From Rhodospirillaceae bacterium (GTDB taxonomy: Bacteria; Pseudomonadota; Alphaproteobacteria; Rhodospirillales; Rhodospirillaceae): a stretch of 64,000 nucleotides of DNA. Below the pieces are notes generated by a model, which saw only the letters and a list, made by a program, of their open reading frames with translations, had not been told where the DNA came from and searched no databases. The position numbers were made by a program, and so were the translations under genes. Positions within the stretch are counted from its first letter, which is position 1, and each line of letters begins with the position of its first letter. Of the stretch, positions 50,934 through 58,462 are shown one piece after another. The stretch spans positions 40,641-104,640 of the forward strand of contig SCTM01000041.1 of assembly GCA_004297485.1 (NCBI GenBank), written 5' to 3'.

Positions 50934-51861
50934 AGCGCACCCGCGGATCGAGAAATCCGTAGAGCACATCCACCAGCAGATTGGTGGCGATGACCGCGAC
51001 CGCACTGATAATGGTCACCCCCATGACCAGGGTATAGTCGCGATTGAGCGCACCCTGCACGAAGTAACGGCCGATGCCGGGCAGCTGGAACACGGTCTCG
51101 ATCACCATGGAGCCGGTGAGTAAAAGCGCCGTCGCCGGGCCGAGATAGGTGACCACAGGAATCAGCGCGGTCTTGAGCGCATGGCGCGTCACCACCAATC
51201 GAAAAGGCAATCCCTTGGCCCGAGCCGTTCGGATGTGGTTGGCGCGGAGCGCCTCAATCATGCTGCCGCGGGTGATACGCGCGATGGTGACGATGAACGG
51301 CAGCGCCAGACACATCGCCGGCAGAATGCGATTGGGCCAAGCGCCGCCGTTCCAGGTTCCGGCAGGCAGATGAAACATCGTGTCCCTAAGCCAGACGCCG
51401 AAAATCAGGATGAACAGGTGGCCGGTGACGAATGTGGGAATGACAATGCCGGTCATGGCAAGGCCCATGACGGCGTGATCGCGGAATGAATTCTGACGGA
51501 TGGCGGCGAAAATGCCCGCGGGAATTCCCAGCACCACCGCCAGCAGCAGGGCACACAGTCCATTCTGCGCGCTCACCGGCAGGCCCTGGGCGATCAGCTC
51601 CGTGACCGTGAAGTCCTTGTACTTGAACGACGGACCGAAATCCCCCCGCGCCAGATTGCCCAGATAATCCAGATATTGGACGGCAAGCGATTGGTCGAGG
51701 TGATAGCGCGCACGCAAGTTGACCAGAATCTCCTGCGGCACGGGGGCCTGGGCATCGAAGGGACCGCCCGGCGCGAGCCGCATGAGGAAAAAGCACACGG
51801 TGATGATCGCCCACAGGGTGGGAATGGCGATGACAACACGGCGCGCGAAATAAGGACCCAT
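50926..51861 (-). CDS. oppB: Oligopeptide ABC transporter permease (OppB-like)
   Basis: A 311-residue permease: the start GPYFARRVVIAIPTLWAIIT is the typical OppB/DppB first membrane segment, followed by a periplasmic loop, then FSxRD-like and EAA-type segment RANHIRTARAKGLPFRLVV near residue 215. The C-terminal part holds VFQLPGIGRYFVQGALNRDY, conserved in the family. It is the first gene of the operon on this strand; upstream after 56 bp is the FAH-family hydrolase gene. No extracellular binding protein gene (OppA/DppA) is present in the window, so the importer must use one encoded elsewhere. Confidence 0.92.
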   Translation of the reverse strand: MGPYFARRVVIAIPTLWAIITVCFFLMRLAPGGPFDAQAPVPQEILVNLRARYHLDQSLAVQYLDYLGNLARGDFGPSFKYKDFTVTELIAQGLPVSAQNGLCALLLAVVLGIPAGIFAAIRQNSFRDHAVMGLAMTGIVIPTFVTGHLFILIFGVWLRDTMFHLPAGTWNGGAWPNRILPAMCLALPFIVTIARITRGSMIEALRANHIRTARAKGLPFRLVVTRHALKTALIPVVTYLGPATALLLTGSMVIETVFQLPGIGRYFVQGALNRDYTLVMGVTIISAVAVIATNLLVDVLYGFLDPRVRYD

Positions 51862-51917
51862 CCGGCCCTTATATCAAGCCGCGCCGAAATTGACTCGGGA
51901 GAAGCAAACGCGGGCCG

Positions 51918-52757
51918 TCACCCCATGCGTTCCGGGATCACCGTATTGGCCAATATGCCCACCTTACTGATCTCCACTTCGATCCGGTCGCCGGGCTTCA
52001 TCCATAGGGGCGGCTTGCGACCGCCACCCACGCCGGCCGGCGTGCCCGTGGCGATGACATCGCCCGGCTCCAGATGCGTGAAGATCGAGATGTAAGCGAT
52101 GATCTGGGCCACGGAAAACACCATCTGGCTGGTGCTGGCATGTTGCACCACTTCGCCGTTGAGACGCGTCGTCAGGGTGAGATCTTGCGGATCGGGAATC
52201 TCCGACCCAGGAACCAGCCACGGCCCGCAGGCGCCCGAGGAGTCGAAGTTCTTGCCGGCCGTGAATGAGTGCTTTTGATAGTCGCGCACCGAACCGTCGA
52301 GAAAACAGGTGTATCCGGCCACGTGGCTCAAGGCCCGGTCGGCGGGGATATGGCGTCCGCCCCGGCCGATAACCACCGCCAGCTCGCCCTCGAAATCATA
52401 TTGAACAGAGGCGCGCGGACACACCACCGACTGCTCATGACCCACCAGGGACTTGGTGGTGCGAATGAACAGATTGGGGTCCGTTGGCGGCACACCACCA
52501 AATTCGGCCGCATGATCGGCATAATTCCGGCCGACGCAAATAATGCGCGCCGCGTCGGGCACCACCTGATGCAGCACCACATGATCCAGCGCCACGGAGG
52601 GCTTGCGGCTGGCGACAACGGCCCGGAGATTGGACAAGGGTCCGCTGGCAAGAACAGCGCGCAGGGATGGCCCCGCGTCGGACAGATCGACGATATCCTT
52701 GTCGATCACGGCGCCGAAAGACGGGCCATGGTTGTACTCGTAAGAAACAAATTTCAT
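51918..52757 (-). CDS. Fumarylacetoacetate hydrolase (FAH) family protein
   Basis: A 279-residue enzyme of the FAH family. N-terminal MKFVSYEYNHGPSFGAVI precedes a catalytic domain with IICVGRNYADHAAEFG near residue 73, YDFEGELAVVIGRGGRHI near 120-137 (metal-binding E-x-E replaced by FEGE), CFLDGSVRDYQKHSFTAG near 150, and the C-terminal GDVIATGTPAGVG. Relatives hydrolyse acylpyruvates or decarboxylate and isomerise oxo-acids in aromatic breakdown. LDGSVRD in place of the usual NDVSARD is a small variation that keeps the Asp. It is on the same strand as the peptide transporter, 56 bp upstream; a functional link is not evident. Confidence 0.88.
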   Translation of the reverse strand: MKFVSYEYNHGPSFGAVIDKDIVDLSDAGPSLRAVLASGPLSNLRAVVASRKPSVALDHVVLHQVVPDAARIICVGRNYADHAAEFGGVPPTDPNLFIRTTKSLVGHEQSVVCPRASVQYDFEGELAVVIGRGGRHIPADRALSHVAGYTCFLDGSVRDYQKHSFTAGKNFDSSGACGPWLVPGSEIPDPQDLTLTTRLNGEVVQHASTSQMVFSVAQIIAYISIFTHLEPGDVIATGTPAGVGGGRKPPLWMKPGDRIEVEISKVGILANTVIPERMG

Positions 52758-52893
52758 GTCAATGACGGCTCGACTTCAATTGCACCATGGGCCGGGAGGA
52801 TTTCATCCCACATCTAGAGTATGTCCCAGCCGGAGAAAATAACCCTGTGATATCGACATAACCTGACATTCTGAAATGGCGCTTGTGTTGGCA

Positions 52894-53388
52894 TCACCGT
52901 GGCAGAAGAACCATGTCGATCACATGTACGACGCCGTTGTCGGCCATGAGATCCGGCTTGGTGACCTTGGCGTTTTCGACCATGAAGGCGCGGGTGCCGT
53001 CCACCGCGAGCGTACCGCCCTGGACGGTGACAGCTTCAAGACGGCGGCCGGTAACATCCCGCGCCAGCACAATTCCTGCGAGCACGTGATTGTTGACCAA
53101 CGCTTTCAGTTTCACCTTGGTCTCAGGGTTTTCGGTATCGAACAGTTTCTTGACCATGCCTTTTGGGAGTTTGGAGAAAGCGTCGTCGGTGGGGGCTAGA
53201 ACAGTGAACGGTCCATCACCGGATAATGTTTCCTGCAAACCGCTGATTTTTACGGCCTTCAGAAACATGCTGAAGGCACCCGCCTGATCCATGGTCTGGA
53301 GAACGTTGCTGGCGTGGGCACCGGCGGAAAAAAACATCAAAGCGAGGGAAACCGCGACGGGTCCCAGGCAGCGCAGGCGTGACATCAT
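52894..53388 (-). CDS. Exported fasciclin-domain protein
   Basis: A 164-residue protein with a signal peptide (GPVAVSLALMFFSAGAHAS, cut after AHA) and one FAS1 domain: NVLQTMDQAGAFSMFLKAVK, GPFTVLAPTDDAFSKLPKG near residue 60 (FAS1 H1 box), VNNHVLAGIV near 97 and DNGVVHVIDMVLLP (H2 box). FAS1 domains mediate adhesion and are common as single secreted units in alphaproteobacteria. The start may be either of two consecutive Met codons. It stands alone between the FAH gene and a small divergent protein gene. Confidence 0.9.
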   Translation of the reverse strand: MMSRLRCLGPVAVSLALMFFSAGAHASNVLQTMDQAGAFSMFLKAVKISGLQETLSGDGPFTVLAPTDDAFSKLPKGMVKKLFDTENPETKVKLKALVNNHVLAGIVLARDVTGRRLEAVTVQGGTLAVDGTRAFMVENAKVTKPDLMADNGVVHVIDMVLLPR

Positions 53389-53529
53389 GATGGCTTCCCC
53401 TTGGCGGCTTCGTACCCGGACAATTGCCGGATGCGCATTGAGACGGGCCCCGACGCGCGAACGGGTACCGATGCGTCCGAAAATGCTTTAAGCACACCTG
53501 ATGGCGCAAGCATCGGAGAAAAGCACCCG

Positions 53530-53835
53530 ATGAACAAAACAAGTTCGAAACCGGGTTCAAAATCACCAGAGGATAAGGACGCGGCAGGTCCGTCCGGACC
53601 GCCGCGCCCTGAGTCGCGGGAAATGTTCACCGAGATCACCAGCCTCATGGCCGCCCTGGCCAAGGCCCTGGGCTTGCCCGAGGCCGAGGCGGTCGCCGCC
53701 GTGGAGCGGGGCGAAGTGACCCTGAACCTGGCCCGGGACGCAAACGGCAATCCCTATGTGGCCGCCACCCGCGCCGGCGTCACCTCTCGGGTTTATCAGG
53801 GGGCGATCAAGCGGGAAGCGGGCAAGCCACCTTGA
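53530..53835 (+). CDS. Small hypothetical protein
   Basis: A 101-residue protein that I do not recognise. Its first 30 residues are polar and low in complexity (SKPGSKSPEDKDAAGPSGPP), and the rest looks like a compact helix pair: MFTEITSLMAALAKALGLPE then AEAVAAVERGEVTLNLARD. The ATG at 53530 follows GGAGAAAAGCACCCG, a good ribosome binding site; the frame runs further upstream to 53401 without it. It is divergent from the fasciclin gene and is followed by a hairpin repeat and a MarR gene. No function can be proposed. Confidence 0.62.
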   Translation: MNKTSSKPGSKSPEDKDAAGPSGPPRPESREMFTEITSLMAALAKALGLPEAEAVAAVERGEVTLNLARDANGNPYVAATRAGVTSRVYQGAIKREAGKPP

Positions 53836-53842
53836 TCTCAGG

Positions 53843-53875
53843 CTGTCATCCCCGGACTTGTTCCGGGGACGACAG
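53843..53875. repeat. Palindromic hairpin repeat (CCCCGGACTTGTTCCGGGG)
   Basis: Arms CTGTCATCCCCGGA and CCGGGGACGACAG flank the loop CTTGTT. It nearly duplicates the element at 58194-58225 and shares its loop type with 40266-40298. It lies between the small hypothetical gene and marR and may terminate transcription. Confidence 0.75.
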
Positions 53876-53896
53876 TTGAATCATGCTCCGTAGTTA

Positions 53897-53906
53897 TGTA
53901 AATACA
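53897..53906. promoter_or_regulatory. TGTA-N2-TACA palindrome upstream of marR
   Basis: TGTAAATACA lies five bases before the marR ATG. A better-formed relative is at 54373-54386, just after the gene. The pair on both flanks suggests operator sites for the encoded MarR protein; this is inference from position and symmetry. Confidence 0.4.
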
Positions 53907-53911
53907 CCCCT

Positions 53912-54379
53912 ATGGAAACCCCGGATATCCATCAGGTCTCCCCGGCGGCGCTTTTGGAAGTTTGCGTCTGCCATATGACCCGGCGCGCGGCCCGGGCCGT
54001 GACCCGGGCCTATGACACGGCCTTGGCGCCCACGGGCCTGACAGCCAGCCAGTTCACCCTGCTCGCCGCCATTGCTTCCCTCGGCACAGCCATGGCGCCG
54101 GCAACGGTCGCGCGTCTGTCGGCAAGTCTACTCATGGAGTCGAGCACCCTCAGCCGCAATCTTCAGGCTCTGCGCGATCGGGGATATCTGCGGTGGACCT
54201 CGGGTTCCGGCCGCCGCGCGGCGCACATCAGCCTGAGCGATACCGGCAAGAAGGCCCTCGCCGCCGCCATCCCCGCCTGGCAGGACATGCAGCGGCAACT
54301 GACCCAGCGCCTGGGCAGCGGCAAGGCCGGCGCGCTGCTGGAAAACTTGGAAGCGGCGGCGACGGCGCTATCAATGTAG
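53912..54379 (+). CDS. MarR-family transcriptional regulator
   Basis: A 155-residue winged-helix protein: LTASQFTLLAAIASLGTAMA near residue 43, then ATVARLSASLLMESSTLSRNL as the helix-turn-helix, QALRDRGYLRW, and the wing SGSGRRAAHISLSDTGKKAL. The C-terminal helix MQRQLTQRLGSGKAGAL completes the dimer region. The N-terminus has Cys-rich VCVCHMTRRAA, which could matter for redox or ligand sensing. ATG 53912 begins METPDIHQ. Target genes are unknown; the palindromes flanking the gene suggest autoregulation and possibly control of the next gene, a cyclic-nucleotide-binding protein. Confidence 0.87.
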   Translation: METPDIHQVSPAALLEVCVCHMTRRAARAVTRAYDTALAPTGLTASQFTLLAAIASLGTAMAPATVARLSASLLMESSTLSRNLQALRDRGYLRWTSGSGRRAAHISLSDTGKKALAAAIPAWQDMQRQLTQRLGSGKAGALLENLEAAATALSM

Positions 54380-54386
54380 ATACATT
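54373..54386. promoter_or_regulatory. Palindrome AATGTA-GA-TACATT overlapping the marR stop
   Basis: A perfect 6+6 palindrome with two central bases, of the same kind as TGTAAATACA at 53897-53906. It overlaps the marR stop codon (54377-54379) and lies 179 bp before the next gene, so it may control that gene. Inference only. Confidence 0.45.
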
Positions 54387-54564
54387 CTAAAGGGAATACT
54401 CGGCAATGGCGTATCATCCCCGATTCCCCCACCCTTAAGACATATTAAACCGTTCCCGACGACACTGTTTCCCTGGCCGTGCCTCGCCAGGCCGCTGGCC
54501 CGTTTCACGCGGGTTTGGGCGGCCGGATCTGGGCAACACGACGAGCAGAATCGGGAAACCATCG

Positions 54565-56565
54565 GTGCGCACAGTTACCAAGGCGTTTCGCGACGGCGAA
54601 ACCATCTATCGTCAGGGTGAGGAAAGCCGCTGGGCCTTCGAACTGCTCGAAGGCGCGGTAGAGTTGCTTAAGGACGGCCCGGACGGCCCGACCACCATTG
54701 CCCGCATGAAGGCGGGCGATCTGTTCGGCGAATCGGGTGCGCTGGACAACACCCCCCGCTCTCACAATGCCCGGGCCCGCGGCTCGGTGACCGTGCGTGC
54801 GATTCCCCGCGACGAGTTCCTCCGCGAGGTCGAGGCCAACCCGGCCATCGCCCTCAAGGTCATGACCAAACTGGCCAAGCGCCTGAAGGGCGACGGCCAG
54901 GTCACCGGCGTCGATCCGGTGCGCGAAGCCGCCTATCGCAATGCCGCCGCCAATCTGCCCGTGCCGGTGACACCGTCGGAGACGTTCTTGCCCGCGCCGG
55001 TGCGCGTCGGCCGGCCCTTGCCCGCCAACCTCATCGGTGAGCGCAAACCGACCTTGTTCGAGAAGCTGATCGACGCGGTGGTCAAAGACCCCACGCGCAA
55101 ACCCGGCCGCAAGGCCAAGGCGCCGACGCCCGGCGACATCCTGATCCTCATCGGCCGCCTCAAGGACGATTACGATGATCTGCAGCGGCAACTGTTGCTC
55201 CAGGCGCTGGACGGCGTTCCCGGAGTGCGCGCCGAAGCCATCGACCGCGAGCTGACGCGATTCATTCCCGGTCTCGACGATCCCGACGCACTGGCCAACG
55301 ACGACGTGGTGAAGCGCGCCACCCGCGAAGCCCGCGTATGGATGGCCGAAAAAAATGCCGACTTGCTGGTGTGGGGCGGCGCCGATCCCACCGGCCGCAA
55401 CATGGAGCTGCGCTTTGTCGCGACTGCGTCCAGCCCCGGCGAGCGCGCCGGACGCTTCACCTCCCAAAACATGCTGGTGGTGCCCAACGACTTCTATAAC
55501 GAGTGGGTGCCGCTGATTCGTTCCGTGTTCCTGGCCGCCGTCGATCCGCGCAGTTTTCCGCAAGGACGCATCCTGCGCTCGGCCCTGCCTGCCCTCGCCA
55601 CCACGGCCAAGACCATGGGCCTGGAGCCGTCGCCCGCCCTGGAACCCACGGAACGCGCGGCAATTCTTTTCTGCTACGGCAACGTGGCGGCGATATGCGC
55701 TCAGCTGGAAGGCGCGCGCGCCTGGTATCACGTGGCCGTCGACGCCTGGCGTGCCGCGGCGGAGCTTTTAGACACGTCGCGCGGACCGCTGCTGGGTCAG
55801 CTTTATCAGCAGCTCGGCCTGGTGCTGCAGATCATCGCCGAGCGCACCAACGACACCGATCGCCTGCAGGAAGCCGCCGATGCCTATCGGCGTTCCCTGA
55901 TCCATCTTTCCCGCCGCAAACAGCCCCTCGATTGGGGTTTGATGAAATACCGTCTGGCCTGCGTGCTTTACAAGGTCGACATGGCCATCGGCGACGACAA
56001 CGCGTTGCGCGAGGCAATTCATGCGAGCCAGGCGTCACGCCAGGTGTTCAATCGCTATACCCATCCCATCCGCTGGTCGGAAATCTCCAACACCCTGGCG
56101 CAGATTCTGCAGGTATACGGCGACAACATCCGCAGCGTACCGATCCTGGAATACGCCGTGAAATGCTGTGCCGCGTCGCTGCAGGTGCGCACGCCCGACA
56201 CCGCGCCGCTGCAATGGGCGTCCATCCAGAACACTTTGGGATCGGCGTTGTTCTTGCTGGCAAAGCATACCGGCGAGTGGGAATACATGCGCCAATCGTC
56301 GGAAGCCTTTCGGTTAGCCTTGCTGGTCTATCGCGACCACGGCGCGCAGAAGATGGCGATTGTCACCGAACGCAATCTGTCCCGGGCCGAACGGCAGATC
56401 GAAGCCACCACTACCAAACGCCTCAACGATCCGGTGTGGGCACAGAGCTTCAACATCACCGACAACAGCGATTCCTTCGATTGGGGCGCCTTCCTCAGGG
56501 GAAACAGCGCAACGCCGGACGACTCGCCGTCAACATCGGGCAGCGGCTTCAGCGAAGTGGCGTAG
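54565..56565 (+). CDS. Cyclic-nucleotide-binding domain protein with helical repeat C-terminus
   Basis: A 666-residue soluble protein. Residues about 1-110 form a cNMP-binding domain (ETIYRQGEESRWAFELLEGA, then GDLFGESGALDNTPRSHNAR with the phosphate-binding GE-x-A-like cassette), without a helix-turn-helix after it, so it is not a CRP-type regulator. A middle segment (ILILIGRLKDDYDDLQRQLL; ARVWMAEKNADLLVWGGAD) and a long helical C-terminal region with TPR-like units (AAILFCYGNVAAICAQLEGA; RLQEAADAYRRSLIHLSRRK; ALFLLAKHTGEWEYMRQSSE) follow. It may be a scaffold whose interactions depend on cAMP or cGMP. The start is GTG 54565. It stands alone, downstream of marR. I do not know a named family. 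Confidence 0.75.
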   Translation: MRTVTKAFRDGETIYRQGEESRWAFELLEGAVELLKDGPDGPTTIARMKAGDLFGESGALDNTPRSHNARARGSVTVRAIPRDEFLREVEANPAIALKVMTKLAKRLKGDGQVTGVDPVREAAYRNAAANLPVPVTPSETFLPAPVRVGRPLPANLIGERKPTLFEKLIDAVVKDPTRKPGRKAKAPTPGDILILIGRLKDDYDDLQRQLLLQALDGVPGVRAEAIDRELTRFIPGLDDPDALANDDVVKRATREARVWMAEKNADLLVWGGADPTGRNMELRFVATASSPGERAGRFTSQNMLVVPNDFYNEWVPLIRSVFLAAVDPRSFPQGRILRSALPALATTAKTMGLEPSPALEPTERAAILFCYGNVAAICAQLEGARAWYHVAVDAWRAAAELLDTSRGPLLGQLYQQLGLVLQIIAERTNDTDRLQEAADAYRRSLIHLSRRKQPLDWGLMKYRLACVLYKVDMAIGDDNALREAIHASQASRQVFNRYTHPIRWSEISNTLAQILQVYGDNIRSVPILEYAVKCCAASLQVRTPDTAPLQWASIQNTLGSALFLLAKHTGEWEYMRQSSEAFRLALLVYRDHGAQKMAIVTERNLSRAERQIEATTTKRLNDPVWAQSFNITDNSDSFDWGAFLRGNSATPDDSPSTSGSGFSEVA

Positions 56566-56592
56566 GGCCGCTCTCTATTGCACACCACCCTT

Positions 56593-57336
56593 TTACAATG
56601 CGCCCAATGAGCCTGGGCCGTGCACATCGGCGAACGCCAGCATCGAAAATAGTTGCTGCTCCCTATCACCATCGAAACCGCAGAAAGCTTCAAAATTTTG
56701 CGGGTTTTCGTATGTTCCAAACAACATGTCCCACCACACAAAATCGCCGTAATTGTTCTTATGGCGATTATACTGATGATGTATTCGATGCATTTCAGGG
56801 CGCTGAAAAATGAAGCCGATCCAACGAGGGGTCCGCACACTCGTATGATAGAAAAATTCGCCGACGGCCGTGAAGAAGGTATAGATGGCTCCAGCTTCTA
56901 GAGTTAAGCCGAGCAGCGAATACACCAAGAGACTGCCAATAATCGAATTCACTGTCATTTCGATGGGGTGCTTGTAGAACGATGTGATGACCTCTATGCG
57001 TTGCGGGCTGTGATGAATTTGGTGAAAGCCCCGCCATAAGAAGTCCACTTCATGGCGCCAGCGATGCCACCAGTAGAAGACGAACGTTGCGATGAAATAT
57101 GCAATGAAGCCGCCCACCCAAGGCCCCACATATTTCGAAAGGTGAAATACGGACGCGTGCGATAACCAACGCTCCCATGTCGCCCCCGCCAGCATGATGA
57201 TGCCGAGTTGAATGAGATTAACGACGATAACGCGGACAGCCCACGTCGGAACTCGCGGAAGGTTCCAGCCAGGTTTTACCCGTTCCAGAGCAAAACATCC
57301 CGCAGCTATAATCAATGCGTAGCCGATCATGGTCAT
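56593..57336 (-). CDS. Sterol desaturase / fatty acid hydroxylase family membrane protein
   Basis: A 247-residue membrane protein with the eight-histidine pattern of the fatty acid hydroxylase superfamily: HRWRHEVDFLWRGFHQIHHS near residue 90-110 (HxxxH and HxxHH) and HRIHHQYNRHKNNYG near 185-199. Three or four hydrophobic segments (IGYALIIAAGCFALERV at the start, FIAYFIATFVFYW) anchor it. Members are di-iron oxygenases that hydroxylate or desaturate lipids. It is divergent from a ceramidase-like gene with 68 bp between the starts, which suggests shared control and a possible role in hydroxylating sphingolipid or similar chains. The gene is visibly less GC-rich than its neighbours. Confidence 0.88.
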   Translation of the reverse strand: MTMIGYALIIAAGCFALERVKPGWNLPRVPTWAVRVIVVNLIQLGIIMLAGATWERWLSHASVFHLSKYVGPWVGGFIAYFIATFVFYWWHRWRHEVDFLWRGFHQIHHSPQRIEVITSFYKHPIEMTVNSIIGSLLVYSLLGLTLEAGAIYTFFTAVGEFFYHTSVRTPRWIGFIFQRPEMHRIHHQYNRHKNNYGDFVWWDMLFGTYENPQNFEAFCGFDGDREQQLFSMLAFADVHGPGSLGAL

Positions 57337-57404
57337 TCCTGCCCGAGTCGTCGGTTGTCAGTAGAATAGCTTGACAAGTCGGATAATGAAATCCTCTGGA
57401 ACCC

Positions 57405-58182
57405 ATGACGCGAGCGAATAAACTCATTGCGTTAGTGGGCGCTTGCACCGTCGTTATTTTTGGAGTGATGGCGTTTGTCCCCTCGCTGCCCCAGGATCAA
57501 GCTTACCACTCCTTTGCGGATCAGCGATCCTGGTTTGGAATTCCCAACGCCGCCAACGTAATTACCAACCTAGGCTTTGCCTTAGTCGGCATATCGGGTT
57601 TGTGGTCGCTCTATTTTACGAATGCGGGCCGGTCGTTCAGGACGCGGACATGGGCATTGCCCTATGCCGTTTTCTTTCTCGGCGTTGGGTTGGTGGCGCC
57701 TGGATCAGCCACTTACCACTGGTCGCCGGACAACAATTCTCTGCTCTGGGATCGGCTTCCGATGAGCGTCGCCTTTATGGCCCTGCTTGACGCATTCGTC
57801 GCTTGACGCATTCGTCGCTGATCGCATTAGCCCACGCGTTGGCAAGGCGATGCTGTGGCCACTTCTGATCGTCGGCGTGGGATCGGTATTGTATTGGCAT
57901 TTCACAGATGACGTGCGGCCATATGCAATTGTGCAATTCTTACCCGCCATTTTGGTTAGCTTGATGTGCTGGCTGTTCCCAGCTCACGTCGGTCCGCGAG
58001 AAACGCATGTCGGTACATTATTGGTTGGATATGGAATCGCCAAAATCCTGGAAGCCGCCGATTCGCTGGTATGGCGAAGCCTGAGTTTTACGGTCAGCGG
58101 TCATAGCCTAAAGCACATAGCCGCCGCAGCAAGTTGCATTGCCATCCTCGCTTTTATCCAGAAACCTTATCACGAACCGTGA
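57405..58182 (+). pseudogene. Ceramidase-family gene split by a 16-bp tandem duplication
   Basis: The reading frame from ATG 57405 encodes a membrane protein with ceramidase features (GSATYHWSPDNNSLLWDRLP, then MSVAFMALLDAFVA) but ends at TGA 57804-57806. The continuation, DRISPRVGKAM and on to GHSLKHIAAAASC with the C-terminal His residues, is in another frame up to 58182. The break is exactly a tandem duplication of TTGACGCATTCGTCGC (57787-57802 and 57803-57818); removing one copy gives one open frame of about 253 residues that reads smoothly ALLDAFVADRISP. So the intact enzyme would be an alkaline ceramidase-like hydrolase in the membrane. Whether it is a lost gene, a reversible switch or an assembly artefact is open. 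Confidence 0.82.
57787..57818 (+). repeat. 16-bp tandem duplication disrupting the ceramidase gene
   Basis: Two exact copies of TTGACGCATTCGTCGC lie head to tail. Sixteen is not a multiple of three, so the insertion shifts the frame and makes a stop at 57804. Slippage between the copies could restore the gene. Confidence 0.9.
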
Positions 58183-58193
58183 ATATCGCTTCA

Positions 58194-58225
58194 CTGTCGT
58201 CCCCGGACTTGTTCCGGGGACCCAG
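58194..58225. repeat. Palindromic hairpin repeat (CCCCGGACTTGTTCCGGGG)
   Basis: Almost identical to 53843-53875: arms GTCCCCGGA and CCGGGGAC around the ACTTGTT loop. It follows the broken ceramidase gene by 12 bases. Confidence 0.75.
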
Positions 58226-58331
58226 AGCGTGTGACTCGGTACGCTGCCGAAAGCGCTGATTTCCCTGCATCCCTCCCGCTTCGCAACCCTTGATTCCCGT
58301 GTCGCGCGCTGAAACGCGCGTGATTAATAAT

Positions 58332-58349
58332 GGCGGGCCTTCGCCCGCC
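58332..58349. repeat. GGCGGGC-CTTC-GCCCGCC hairpin
   Basis: A perfect 7-bp stem with a CTTC loop, followed by GGCACGGGAATGACGATT, a text typical of repetitive intergenic DNA in alphaproteobacteria. The whole 58183-58462 gap between ceramidase and the MobA-like gene appears to be repeat material; no gene is supported there. Confidence 0.65.
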
Positions 58350-58462
58350 GGCACGGGAATGACGATTGGGGGTAGGCGCGCCTTGACTAGCAATTTTGAC
58401 AACCACTTCAAGCGCGCCGACTCCCGATTGACCCGCACGCGCTCCGCGCCGAAGCTAGGGCC

